NCBI RefSeq assembly: GCF_009883635.2
Contig: NZ_CP026115.2
Location: 1-64,000 of the forward strand
Source of the DNA: Pseudomonas putida
GTDB taxonomy: Bacteria > Pseudomonadota > Gammaproteobacteria > Pseudomonadales > Pseudomonadaceae
Length of the DNA stretch: 64,000 nucleotides
Direction: 5' to 3'
The position numbers and the translations under genes were made by a program. Below, in pieces: positions 27,801-36,181 of this stretch (position 1 is the first letter of the stretch; each line of letters begins with the position of its first letter). The notes under the pieces were generated by a model. The model was not told where the DNA came from, ran no database searches, and saw only the letters and a program-made list of their open reading frames with translations.

Positions 27801-29308
27801 ATCACACAGTTGCAACGCTCTCCAGCCTCTCCGGCAACACACCTGCGATCCCACTGGTGCTCAACTATTCGCCGTTACGTGCTAACGAAAGTGCCCTCGG
27901 CGATGGCTTCGCGTTCTCCGGTTTTTCATCTTACGACAATCGAAAGCGGCGCTTGATACTGAGCAACGGTACCGTACATGAGCTCAGCATCGATGACATC
28001 AAGCAACTGATCAATGGGGAGTCGGTAGTACGCCTTGGCTATATCCTCAATACAGCCCAAGGGACTACCGACGAGCTGAGTGCTGCAGGTGGTAAACGTA
28101 AGGTCAATCACCTGACGGCCTTTACGATCGAATATCTGAACGGCCACGAAGAAGTCCTTGGGCTCCCCCAGACCCATGACAACCTGGAAAGTGGCGGAGC
28201 CTATAAAGATAGGCTTAAAAGCAAGATCAATGAAATTCTCGCGAACATCGATGCAGCACTGGAGGATCTGAAAACCCCATCAAAAGATGCGCCTCCGGTA
28301 TGGAGTATTTTCGGTAGCTTGTTTAACGTAGGCATTGGTTCCTTGGCAGGTTCAACAGTTGATGACTACGAAAAAAAACAATGCATACAACTCTCTTCCA
28401 TTGTCGCGAACTTTATCAGTACCGCATGGGGCCTCGACGCTTTAGGCAAAGATCGGGAAAAGCTCAAACAGGTCACCGCGAATAAATCACAGCTGAACAA
28501 ACTGAAAACCGAAATGGCGCTCGCACTCGCCGATGCCGAGCGAAATGCCTTGATCCTGGTGCCCTTGCAACTCAAGGCCGACAACCGAGCGCTGCAACTG
28601 GACTGGCAAGGCGTAAAGGGCCATGTCCGCCTGAATAGCATAAAGGACGGTGTCAACGTGCTGCTCAAGGCCGAACACTCCGCCGAGCCGGTGCTCAAGG
28701 GTAGCCAACAGAGCGTCTTCACCCTCTGGCCAGAGACTGATGAGCGCTGCTGCATCACCCTGGACATCAAGGACTGCCTGCTCAGGCGTTTGACTCGAAC
28801 CAGCGGTTCCCCGACCGACAAGCCCGACCAGCGCCTGCACTTCCAGTACACCGCGACGCCAATCCTGGACAATGTATTGTGCTGCGTTGCCGAGGACGAT
28901 GGTTCACGGGAAGTGGTCGCCTACGACTGGCTACATCGCAATGCATTACCTCGCGTCGAACTGCACACCCTCGTCCCCGGTGGCCAACAACCCAATACCC
29001 ACCACGCCTGGACCTGGGAAGGTAGGGAACAAATCACCGCAGCCACCCGCTACGCGCACGCGCCTGTCGGCAGCGACCTGCAACAAGTTCCATCCACCCG
29101 CTGGGAGTGGTCCCACAGCGCAGACGGTGCCACCCAACTTGCGCGCCTGATCGAAAAAGTCCCCGGCGAGCAGCAGCGCATCACGCGCCATGTCTATCAG
29201 ACCGACAACACCGTGCCCACTCCGCTGCGCCAGCCGCGGCAAACAGAGCAGCACATCACCGTCGAAGATCTTCGCGTCGCCGCCACTGCCGAGGAACAGC
29301 AGCCATGA
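24827..29308 (+). CDS. Very large Rhs-associated protein (first of a coupled pair)
   Basis: 1493 residues; no signal peptide seen. Residues ~1-200 are a globular domain I do not recognise, followed by an acidic Pro/Glu linker (ESPVEPAVEPALAPELAE, about 215-235), beta-rich repeats (VHVWAVDPMDGRVLKTVSL and related), and near residue 985-1080 a segment typical of Rhs N-terminal halves (TGLFHFHHTVATLSSLSG, VLNYSPLRANESALGDGFAF). GGAGAGG precedes the ATG at 24827. The part encoded at about 26.88-27.72 kb is markedly AT-rich and Lys/Asn-rich, unlike the flanks. The stop overlaps the start of the next gene (ATGA), so both are cotranslated. Probably half of a Rhs/TcC-like cocoon, not a steroid gene. 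Confidence 0.7.
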   Translation: MSAEKTYSEKDVFRCFNSGDPVTVNGSACYWGASNRYYVSFTPTPKYENFQRFDWSEIKSFESLEETKQRIANEFSEFFKKGWRLVKTSYHDKLHSIPHPLLLERKASEGYADFLIGKVSMGNDSNTITLISDDDVNALKTKIANPRFLKRLVNVYFPCYELNYAFFFLSDNTSVPDFVDMEATRYQAFVHEIAPDFVLELPGITSSLTVESPVEPAVEPALAPELAELPNMTGFEHTTLGTGDCVWASPCHVLADRDLQLDETVHVWAVDPMDGRVLKTVSLTATEDNKARVAWPVALVKAIQANDTLVDGSVLLQAGHLSDDAELTENTDAPTSQTFTGYNNIEKSQVDRLWAFNSHCKLLSNLPFKANQVCALTLPDAAPSLGERACIQVRHRTSQHLYESHFFRPDANSASGSWSQQMCEFLNQHSTMLRAGKRQDDGISITPALQGNRLWIPQLSDLSVQLESVTWLEHASFIVNADLALDSEVMIAVHDDVTGAPLPGSPFTFSPSIETQAQNQWPGALASQLADSPLAPYIKLEQASGGGTAPTSTWRCLRAGVPLRIWMSEPLASAGWSNRSGEDIDDVLDACLDDESVQLVIESRDMRTGYLCHTSSITLSAMEPSIDQAEKRAKLAKTLDEHLKQNGVVWLGLSIDSNVSGTSLNNWKVREATVLQLQTTYWKTTPTPIATGSQDTNHIPFHINKFIMSGPGQALKNNHRHRPTSDSRDSRHLSAPDDSYDLYLDILENTDSLSDIPIYIEKKIKKNLTQINIREPQIKEKPMSNRVKQFYELLIKNSDKPSWNLVENSRPIPQNSLTTYTNQDLILPDFFYYIKKTHDMPLPFTKAFAHRKAIKKILSNLATTQCHFATIDIHTCSPLRQLCIVLDAQAIDKGLSLVSCSRNDAGLALDFNVPFELDEDSASVGILIGIISPNLLWRKIQSCTTTKEINTENPAHDTLCVDLANTEGSELFASSGSQPHGVSPQTGLFHFHHTVATLSSLSGNTPAIPLVLNYSPLRANESALGDGFAFSGFSSYDNRKRRLILSNGTVHELSIDDIKQLINGESVVRLGYILNTAQGTTDELSAAGGKRKVNHLTAFTIEYLNGHEEVLGLPQTHDNLESGGAYKDRLKSKINEILANIDAALEDLKTPSKDAPPVWSIFGSLFNVGIGSLAGSTVDDYEKKQCIQLSSIVANFISTAWGLDALGKDREKLKQVTANKSQLNKLKTEMALALADAERNALILVPLQLKADNRALQLDWQGVKGHVRLNSIKDGVNVLLKAEHSAEPVLKGSQQSVFTLWPETDERCCITLDIKDCLLRRLTRTSGSPTDKPDQRLHFQYTATPILDNVLCCVAEDDGSREVVAYDWLHRNALPRVELHTLVPGGQQPNTHHAWTWEGREQITAATRYAHAPVGSDLQQVPSTRWEWSHSADGATQLARLIEKVPGEQQRITRHVYQTDNTVPTPLRQPRQTEQHITVEDLRVAATAEEQQP

Positions 29309-32300
29309 CTAGCACGGATCAGACCACCTCCAGCCCAACGCCCACCCTTCCTGCGGCTTCGCTCACGGAAACCGCGCTTACCCGTTACCGCCCAGGCGGC
29401 CTGGAACCTATAGAGTTCATCACTGACGATGGCTTGCACACACGGCTCTGGTACTACGAAACCGACGCCCATCCACTGGATATCAGCACGCTGGTTGCAG
29501 GGCTGACACTGGCCAAGGTCACCACCGGTACCAACGCCTCTCTGGGCACCACCGGCAGGGCGCTGGCCAATGCCGCCCAACTCACCTGCACCCAGCGTCC
29601 GGAGGCGGGTAAAGGCCTGCTGCCACTGTGCACGCAATACCAGTACCTGCTGCTGCCCGACGGTACCCGCCAGGCTCCGGTACTGACCCTGTTCGGCTAC
29701 GCCCTGAACCAGCGCGACGAGCACGGCACCCTGCTGCCCAACACCGTGCTGACCTTCGAAGGCTTCGAAGCCTTTGCCGACAGCGATACCCTGGCCTTGA
29801 AGGACGTGAAGCTGGCCAAACCAACAGCGCTGTCCGTCTCCCTGGTGCAGGCGAACTACCAGCACCAGGCCGGCGCGGTCCGCAGCAGCGAGCGTATCGC
29901 CACCCAGTGGTACCAGAACGACAACGCCCGCAGCACCCAGACCGTGACCGAGATCGTGACCAACAACCAACAAGCCGCTACCTACGAACTGCTGCGCACC
30001 ACGCCCTACTCGACCGCAACGGCCATCCTGCAACGCCAGATCGTGTCGGCGCGCACCGGCCGCCTGCTGCGCGAAACCCGGCAAGACAGCGAGGGCAAGG
30101 CCATAGCGTTTATCTGCCATCGGTACGATAGCCTGGGCCGGGGGCTGCGCAGTGACACCTATGCTTTCAATGAAGAGGCCTTTACCACTGGCGTGGTGAC
30201 TTCGCTGGTGCCCACCCAGTCGCAATCCATCCACTACGCGGAAGACGGCACGGGAAACTGTGTCAGGAGTTGCGACGCCCAGGGGCGTCACCAGCAGTGC
30301 TATTACGATGGCCAGCAACGCATCGTGCGCCGTGAGCTGCAACGCGTGCCAGGGACTGACCACGGCCCCGACAACTACTGCACGGTGGAACAAACATCCT
30401 GGGACAGCGATGGGCAAATGGCCGGCCAAGTGATGTTTGACTACTTGCCGGGTGGCCTGCGCATCGACAATGTCAAAGCATTGCCCGAGCAGAGCAAGGA
30501 CTGGTTCTGGCAAGCCCACGGGCATGACCCGGTGATTACCGACGCACACCAGAATGTGTCGCTGACCACGCGTTCCACCTTGGGGCTGATCTCGCAAGGC
30601 GCACTGGCCACACAACAAACCACCCAGCGCAACCTGCGGGACGGGTCGGTCACCCTGACGCACGAAACCTGGAAAGGCCTGGAACAACCTGCCGCCGGTG
30701 CTGCCATCACGACCACCCAGACCCTCAACCAGAAAGGCCAACGCACCCAGGTGACCGAGGAAATTCCCGGCTATGCGAAGCAAGCCAGAACCTGGGCTAT
30801 CAGCTACGACGGCCTGGGCCGCCCAGAGAAACTGACTCAACCGGACAAATCGATCATTGCCTGGGCCTATGAAGGCTTGAACGAAGCCCCGACCCGCATC
30901 AGCGTGAAGAAGTCGGCGAACGCGCCGGAACGGGTACTGGCCAGCCGCACGTTCAATGAGGGCACCGTGTCGACGCTGGTCAGGGGCAGCGATACCAGCC
31001 AAACGCTGCGAGCCCGACCAGACGGGTACGTGAAGCCAGACGGCACCAGCCTTTACCATGCTCGCAATGACGATGGCAGCCTGTCCTGGTATGCACAAAA
31101 AGGCAGCAGCACCGCTAACAGGACACCTTTGGTAACCTTCAAGCTGAGCCCCGTCACACAGGCCTTGCAGGCCGAACGCCCGGTGCAGGGTGACCATCAA
31201 AGCCTGGTCACCAGCGAAACCTTGCAGCCGCTGTTGCTGGGCACCTGGCGCTTCAACCGGACAGTGCACGGGCAACAGCAGCGCGATGAGGGTTCGGCCT
31301 CCTTGCGCGGCGCCTTGACCGGCACATGGAACAGCAACGACCTGCCCCTGCAAGCCTGGGAGAATGCCCAAGGCTACCGCAGCCGGTTGCGCCGGGGATC
31401 ACTCGAGTACCACTACACGTACACCGCACTGGGCCAGTTGGCCTGCCTCACGGTGCAAGACATGCGCAGCGGCCAGCACTTGCAGGTGCTGCACGACTAC
31501 GATGCCTTCGGCCGCGAAACCAAGCGCAGTTATGCGCTGAACGGCCAGGAAAAGGTGCGCTACGAGCAAACCTGGTCACCGGCCAGCCAGCTGCTAAGCA
31601 AGACGCTGTACCGCGACAACACACGGGCAAGAACCGAGACATTCGTCTATTACACCAGCGTGACTGGTACCAGCGATGAATTGCAGCAGTGGACCGTGGA
31701 CGCAGTGGCGGGCGAAGAGGTCAAGGATGACGAAGGGTATGCCATCAAGAAAGAGACTTACCAATACGACGAACTGGGCAGCATGACCCAATGCTCGACC
31801 ACGCGTAGCAACAACGACACGCTGGTACGTACCTACGCCTACGACGATGCGAAGCATCCAACTCGGCGTACCGCGATGACCTGCACTGCGACCCTTGCCG
31901 GCAAGACCAGTGCCCGCACGGTCACCCTGACTTACGACGCCAACGGCAACCTGGCGACCAACGAGCGGGAACAGTCCCTGGCCTACACTGACAGCGGTCG
32001 CCTGAGGTCAGTGACTGCCAAGGGTGGCACGACGCCGCTGACCTATTACGAGTACGACGAACATGACCGGCTGATTGCCCAGTGTGATGTCGCCAACAAC
32101 CAGCGGCGCATTCTCAACTATGGGGCAAATGGCCTGAGCGGCGAAACCTGGCTGGATGGTGCAGGCAAGGTACTCAAGCGCCTGACGCTGGATGACCAGG
32201 CAGGCCTTGCGGTTGCCTTGGGCGATCAATGGCTGTTCGTGCTCGGCGACCCGCAGACCGGCGGAGGTGACGAATACCAGTTCAAGGACGGCGCCTGGGT

Positions 32301-33819
32301 TCGCCATTCGGTCACGTTCACGCCCTGGGGCGTCACCCATCTGGCCACCCTCAACGCTCAATCGGTGGGCGTCGGTTACAACCGCCAGCGGGTGGATCGG
32401 GTGACGGGTGGTATCCATCTGGGCGACGGTTACCGTTTCTACGACGCCCAGCACAAAGTGTTCTGCCAGCCCGACGACTGGAGCCCCCTGGGTGCAGCCG
32501 GCCCGAACGACCGTGCCTACTGCCCGAAAGCCGACCCGGTCAACTTCGAGGACCCCAGTGGCCACATCATGCTCAACCGCCAGGCCCAAGCCGCCAGCCT
32601 GGCACGGCTCGATACCATTATTGCCGCGTTGACTCCCCGCACGGAGGCGGAGACGGCGCCGCCCCAGGCTGCCAGCATGTGGGAATGGCTGTTATTCGCT
32701 GGCATGACGATTCTGGGCGGGCTGATGATCGTAGCCTCGGCGGGCACCCTCAGTGCGCCCGTGATCGCCGGGCTGATGATCGCCTACACAGCGGGTGCCG
32801 CAGTCACGGCGACGGGGATGGCATTGAGGCAGTCGAACCCGGAGCTGTCGCGGATATTGGAACCCGTGGGGCAAGTGATGATGGCACTGGCCAGTGCGCC
32901 GGCATTCGGCTCGCAGATGGCCGGGGTGGCAAAGGCGGTGATGTATGGATCGACGCTGGCGTATTCAGGTTTGACCATTGCGCAGGTGTCTGTGCAACAG
33001 AGTAACCCTGAACTGGCGAAGAAACTGGGATGGGCGGCGATGGCTGCTGGCCTGCTAGGCTTGGCTTATAGCGGAGCCAGATATCTGGGAAGCGTACTTG
33101 GAAAATTGGGTTCAAAAGCGTTGACCGCCGTACGCTCCCTGCGCCTTTCAATACATTCCAATAGTATGGGTAGAATATTGGGCCGCTCGCGTAGCTGGAT
33201 GTACACGCCGGGTGTTGTGGCTCGCCCCAGCCTTAACCAGAGACTAGGAGCATCCCTAATGAAACAACTGGGAATGCGCATGCCGCAAAGAGTCAACGGC
33301 AAGATTGGCTATCCTGCGGGGGGAACTGGAACCCCCCTACCCGGTGGCTCCAGCCAAGTCCCCCCTGCTGCGCCTCCACCATCGAACGATTCATCTTGGC
33401 TCTCCGGTGCATTTAATACCGCCAAAAAATCACTCATGCCTGGCACTCAAAGACCGCCGATGGAGGCGATCCCAAACCGTACTGCGCTTGCCGAGCAACT
33501 GATTAATGCCGAAAGCAACAAACCTTTCAGCCAGGCAGTCAGTATGGTGAACTCAAATCTGGCATCCAACGGAGCTGCCGATATTTCGAGAGCGAAGCTA
33601 GGGCAGTACGTGCAATTAACGCAGGACGTAGACGCCGGAAAAATCAGTAACACGACAGCATTCTTTGAGTCGGCCGGTGGATGGGTAGGCGATACGACTT
33701 CGTCGGCCCCTGACCGGATGGTCGGTGCGTTGTTCAACTTTGGAGGTGCCATGCTCTCAGGTGCACAAGAGGCTGATAACCTGAAGAAAGGACTCATTTT
33801 CAGAAGCCCTCCGAAATAG
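29305..33819 (+). CDS. Rhs-family YD-repeat protein with variable C-terminus
   Basis: 1504 residues. YD-type repeats run from about residue 270 to 1040 (for example YDSLGRG, YDGLGRPEKLTQPD, YDANGNLATNE). The Rhs core boundary lies near 1040-1085 (GYRFYDAQHKVFCQPDDWS, DPVNFEDPSGHI). The last ~420 residues differ: hydrophobic helices near 1126-1172 and 1205-1268, a Gly/Pro linker near 1340, and a C-terminal domain (about 1400-1504) that I cannot assign. Polymorphic Rhs toxins have this layout, but no immunity gene follows: the next gene is convergent, 150 bp away. It starts at ATG 29305, overlapping the previous stop. Contact-dependent or Tc-like toxin is inference. Confidence 0.75.
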   Translation: MTSTDQTTSSPTPTLPAASLTETALTRYRPGGLEPIEFITDDGLHTRLWYYETDAHPLDISTLVAGLTLAKVTTGTNASLGTTGRALANAAQLTCTQRPEAGKGLLPLCTQYQYLLLPDGTRQAPVLTLFGYALNQRDEHGTLLPNTVLTFEGFEAFADSDTLALKDVKLAKPTALSVSLVQANYQHQAGAVRSSERIATQWYQNDNARSTQTVTEIVTNNQQAATYELLRTTPYSTATAILQRQIVSARTGRLLRETRQDSEGKAIAFICHRYDSLGRGLRSDTYAFNEEAFTTGVVTSLVPTQSQSIHYAEDGTGNCVRSCDAQGRHQQCYYDGQQRIVRRELQRVPGTDHGPDNYCTVEQTSWDSDGQMAGQVMFDYLPGGLRIDNVKALPEQSKDWFWQAHGHDPVITDAHQNVSLTTRSTLGLISQGALATQQTTQRNLRDGSVTLTHETWKGLEQPAAGAAITTTQTLNQKGQRTQVTEEIPGYAKQARTWAISYDGLGRPEKLTQPDKSIIAWAYEGLNEAPTRISVKKSANAPERVLASRTFNEGTVSTLVRGSDTSQTLRARPDGYVKPDGTSLYHARNDDGSLSWYAQKGSSTANRTPLVTFKLSPVTQALQAERPVQGDHQSLVTSETLQPLLLGTWRFNRTVHGQQQRDEGSASLRGALTGTWNSNDLPLQAWENAQGYRSRLRRGSLEYHYTYTALGQLACLTVQDMRSGQHLQVLHDYDAFGRETKRSYALNGQEKVRYEQTWSPASQLLSKTLYRDNTRARTETFVYYTSVTGTSDELQQWTVDAVAGEEVKDDEGYAIKKETYQYDELGSMTQCSTTRSNNDTLVRTYAYDDAKHPTRRTAMTCTATLAGKTSARTVTLTYDANGNLATNEREQSLAYTDSGRLRSVTAKGGTTPLTYYEYDEHDRLIAQCDVANNQRRILNYGANGLSGETWLDGAGKVLKRLTLDDQAGLAVALGDQWLFVLGDPQTGGGDEYQFKDGAWVRHSVTFTPWGVTHLATLNAQSVGVGYNRQRVDRVTGGIHLGDGYRFYDAQHKVFCQPDDWSPLGAAGPNDRAYCPKADPVNFEDPSGHIMLNRQAQAASLARLDTIIAALTPRTEAETAPPQAASMWEWLLFAGMTILGGLMIVASAGTLSAPVIAGLMIAYTAGAAVTATGMALRQSNPELSRILEPVGQVMMALASAPAFGSQMAGVAKAVMYGSTLAYSGLTIAQVSVQQSNPELAKKLGWAAMAAGLLGLAYSGARYLGSVLGKLGSKALTAVRSLRLSIHSNSMGRILGRSRSWMYTPGVVARPSLNQRLGASLMKQLGMRMPQRVNGKIGYPAGGTGTPLPGGSSQVPPAAPPPSNDSSWLSGAFNTAKKSLMPGTQRPPMEAIPNRTALAEQLINAESNKPFSQAVSMVNSNLASNGAADISRAKLGQYVQLTQDVDAGKISNTTAFFESAGGWVGDTTSSAPDRMVGALFNFGGAMLSGAQEADNLKKGLIFRSPPK

Positions 33820-33844
33820 TGTTCATAGCTTTTCTTGTTCTGGC

Positions 33845-33893
33845 GCCTGTACCGGCCTCATCGTGGGTCTGTCCACGAAAGAACCGGCACAGG
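33845..33893. repeat. Degenerate REP remnant after the Rhs genes
   Basis: Nested hairpins: GCCTGTACCGG with CCGGCACAGGC outside and CGTGG/CCACG inside. It has the outline of a P. putida REP (CCTGTGCCGG...) with several changes. It may mark an insertion boundary. Confidence 0.5.
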
Positions 33894-33970
33894 CTCATCC
33901 AGCACCAGCACCTTTGGCATCAGCGCCCGGGCAATTGCGATGGGCTGGCACAGCCGGAGCCATCCACGCA

Positions 33971-34915
33971 TCACCGCTGGTAGAGAATCACCAGGTCATT
34001 GATCACCGACGGCCGCTCCTGGCCGACCACGTGGGTGTTGATCTCCAGGGTCAGCTGGGTACCACGCTGATTCAACTCCACCGCCTTGACCCGAGCCCGG
34101 GCATGAATGCGCGAGCCGGCCGGCACCGGCGCCGGGAAGCGCAAGCGGTCGGAGCCGTAGTTGATCTGCGTGGTGAAGCCGGTGATCTCGAAGCCCAGCG
34201 CCAGCTTCAGCCGCGATTGCAGCACCTGCACCAGCGCGCCGTGGGCGATGGTGCCGCCAAACGGGCTGCTGCGCCGGGCCCGCTCGGGGTCGGTGTGGAT
34301 CCAGTAGTCGTCACCCGAGAGCTCGGCAAAGGCGTCGATCAGTGCCTGGTCCACCAGCAGGCTGTTGCTCCAGCCGCTGTACTGCTCGCTGACCAGGGCC
34401 TGCAGGGCGGCCTGGTCCTGGCAGTCGACTTGCAGGCGGTTATCGGAGGCCTCGGCAGGCGCCACCTCCTCGACCACCCGTGGTGCCTCCAGCGCGGCGG
34501 CGTCCTGCGCAAGGCCAGTGAAACGCAGCAGCCGGGTGCCCTTGCCATCGACTTCGGCAAACACCGGCTGCAACGGCATGCCGATGCGGATCTGCTCTTC
34601 CTCCAGGCCCACCAGGGTGGTGTTGACCCGCACCCCTTCGGCCAGCTCGACCACCGCCAGCTTCTGCGGCATTTCATCGCTGAAGTCCGGCAGGGTCGCA
34701 ATCCGCGCCAAGGTGTAACTGTACAGCGTCGCCTGGCCGCTCACTTCGCGCCACGCCGGGTCCGGCGCCAGGCAGGCCGGGCAGTGCCGGCGCGGGTAGA
34801 ACAGCCACTGGGCACAGGCGCCACACTGCTGGACCAGCAGGCGACGGGCCTTGAGCCCTTCCCAGAACGGCGCGGAGATCTCGGTCGCCACGGGCATCGG
34901 TTTGTTGTTCGACAT
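33971..34915 (-). CDS. DUF35-MaoC fusion, steroid side-chain hydratase (Shy/ChsH2-like)
   Basis: 314 residues in two parts. Residues ~10-150 are a DUF35/OB-fold acyl-CoA-binding domain with a zinc ribbon (CGACAQWLFYPRRHCPAC: C-x2-C and C-x2-C). Residues ~185-314 are a MaoC-like hot-dog hydratase (DYWIHTDPERARRSSPFGG, IAHGAL). DUF35 domains bind Ltp2-type aldolases, and the aldolase gene lies just upstream with overlapping codons. By analogy with Pseudomonas sp. Chol1 Shy/Sal, it should hydrate the Delta22 CoA ester of a C24 side chain. The start at 34915 (MSNNK) has GGAG ten bases upstream. The AACAACAAAC tract in the first codons is CA-motif-like. It is the last gene of its operon. Confidence 0.75.
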   Translation of the reverse strand: MSNNKPMPVATEISAPFWEGLKARRLLVQQCGACAQWLFYPRRHCPACLAPDPAWREVSGQATLYSYTLARIATLPDFSDEMPQKLAVVELAEGVRVNTTLVGLEEEQIRIGMPLQPVFAEVDGKGTRLLRFTGLAQDAAALEAPRVVEEVAPAEASDNRLQVDCQDQAALQALVSEQYSGWSNSLLVDQALIDAFAELSGDDYWIHTDPERARRSSPFGGTIAHGALVQVLQSRLKLALGFEITGFTTQINYGSDRLRFPAPVPAGSRIHARARVKAVELNQRGTQLTLEINTHVVGQERPSVINDLVILYQR

Positions 34916-34920
34916 GATGG

Positions 34921-36132
34921 TCATGCTCCCTGAAGAATCAATGCGCCCTGCTCGCTCATCACGCCGCCGGTACCGGAGACGTAGACACTGTCGCAGCGCT
35001 GCAACTGGCGTTCGCCCGCGGCCCCGGCGATCTGCGTGACCGCCTCGATGACCTGGGACATGCCCCCAGCCGAACCGGCCTGGCCAAAGCTGAGCTGGCC
35101 GCCATGGGTGTTCATGGGGAAGTCGCCGCGCCAGGTCAGGTCGTGCTCGCGGACGAACGCCATGCCCTCGCCCTTGCCGCAGAAACCGGCGTCTTCGAGG
35201 GTCAGCAAGGCGGTGATGGTGTAGCAGTCGTAGATCTGCGCGGCATCGACATCGGCCGGTTTCAGCCCGGCCATGGCGAAGGCGCGGCGCGAGGCCGGGC
35301 CGACCGGCGTGTGCACCATGTCCTCGGCGTAGGTCGGCGACTTGAAGGCCAGGTGCTCGCCGAAGCCGGTGATGAACGCCGGGCGTTTGCGCGCACGCGC
35401 CGCCAGCTCCTTGTTAGTGATGATCAGCGCCGCGCCGCCAGCCACCGGCATGACGATCTCCAGCACGTGCAGCGGGTCGGCGACCATGCGGCTGGCCAGC
35501 ACCTGCTCCACGGTCAGCGGCTGGCCGAAGAACATCGCCTGCGGGTTGGCCTGGGCGTTGGTGCGCTGGTCCACGGCGATTTTCGCCAGGGCCCGTGGGT
35601 CGTAACCGAACTGAGAGGCGTAGCGCTGGGCGATCATCGCGTAGCCAGTGTTCTGGCCCATGTGGCCATAGGGCAGGTCGAATTCCGCCTCGGGGGCGCC
35701 GAACGCCGTGCTATGCCCGCCAAAGCGCATGGCCCGGGCCATCCAGCCCGGGTCTTCGTCCGGCCCCAAGGGCGCCATGCGCGCCGGCAGCACGCACAGC
35801 ACCGCCTGGCACAGCCCCAGTTCGATGGCAGCTGCGGCGCGCCAGACCATGCCGACCGAGGTGCAGCCACCGAGGTCGACCACTTCGGCGAAGTTCAGCC
35901 GCAGGCCCAGGTATTCGGCGGCCATGGCCGGGACGAACACCGAGGCTTCGTGGAACTGCGGCCCGTTGATCACCAGGCCGTCCAGGTCCGAGGCCTGCAG
36001 GCCGGCATCGCGCAGGGCCTGGGCGGCCAGGTCGGCGACCTGTTCGAGGTGGAACATTTTCGGTGCCGTGGCGTACTTTTCCGGCTTGTACTGCGCGGTA
36101 CCGACTATTGCTGCGTGGCCTTTGAGCCCCAT
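34921..36132 (-). CDS. Ltp2/SCP-x-type thiolase-fold aldolase (Sal-like)
   Basis: 403 residues, thiolase superfamily of the lipid-transfer type. Features: IVGTAQY near the start, DLGGCTSVGMVWRAA at the region of the usual nucleophile, DCYTITALLTLEDAG, and the C-terminal NTHGGQLSFGQAGSAGG, whose His replaces the normal thiolase Cys motifs. Ltp2-type enzymes perform retro-aldol cleavage of the beta-hydroxyacyl side chain rather than thiolysis. Paired with the DUF35-MaoC protein it would shorten the C5 side chain to an aldehyde (Sal in Pseudomonas sp. Chol1). The gap to the DUF1302 gene upstream is 49 bp. Confidence 0.78.
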   Translation of the reverse strand: MGLKGHAAIVGTAQYKPEKYATAPKMFHLEQVADLAAQALRDAGLQASDLDGLVINGPQFHEASVFVPAMAAEYLGLRLNFAEVVDLGGCTSVGMVWRAAAAIELGLCQAVLCVLPARMAPLGPDEDPGWMARAMRFGGHSTAFGAPEAEFDLPYGHMGQNTGYAMIAQRYASQFGYDPRALAKIAVDQRTNAQANPQAMFFGQPLTVEQVLASRMVADPLHVLEIVMPVAGGAALIITNKELAARARKRPAFITGFGEHLAFKSPTYAEDMVHTPVGPASRRAFAMAGLKPADVDAAQIYDCYTITALLTLEDAGFCGKGEGMAFVREHDLTWRGDFPMNTHGGQLSFGQAGSAGGMSQVIEAVTQIAGAAGERQLQRCDSVYVSGTGGVMSEQGALILQGA

Positions 36133-36181
36133 GGTGCCTCCATGCCGGCGCCCGCAGGCGCCAGCGTTGTCAGGTGATCGG

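Noticed and set aside
29290..29320. The two Rhs genes as one gene broken by a frameshift
   Set aside because: The junction is an ATGA overlap with a GAGG ribosome site before the ATG, and the second frame does not extend as sensible protein upstream. Two coupled genes fit better.
29197..31371. 724-codon minus-strand frame opposite the second Rhs gene
   Set aside because: Composition typical of an antisense shadow; the plus strand carries regular YD repeats with a ribosome site.
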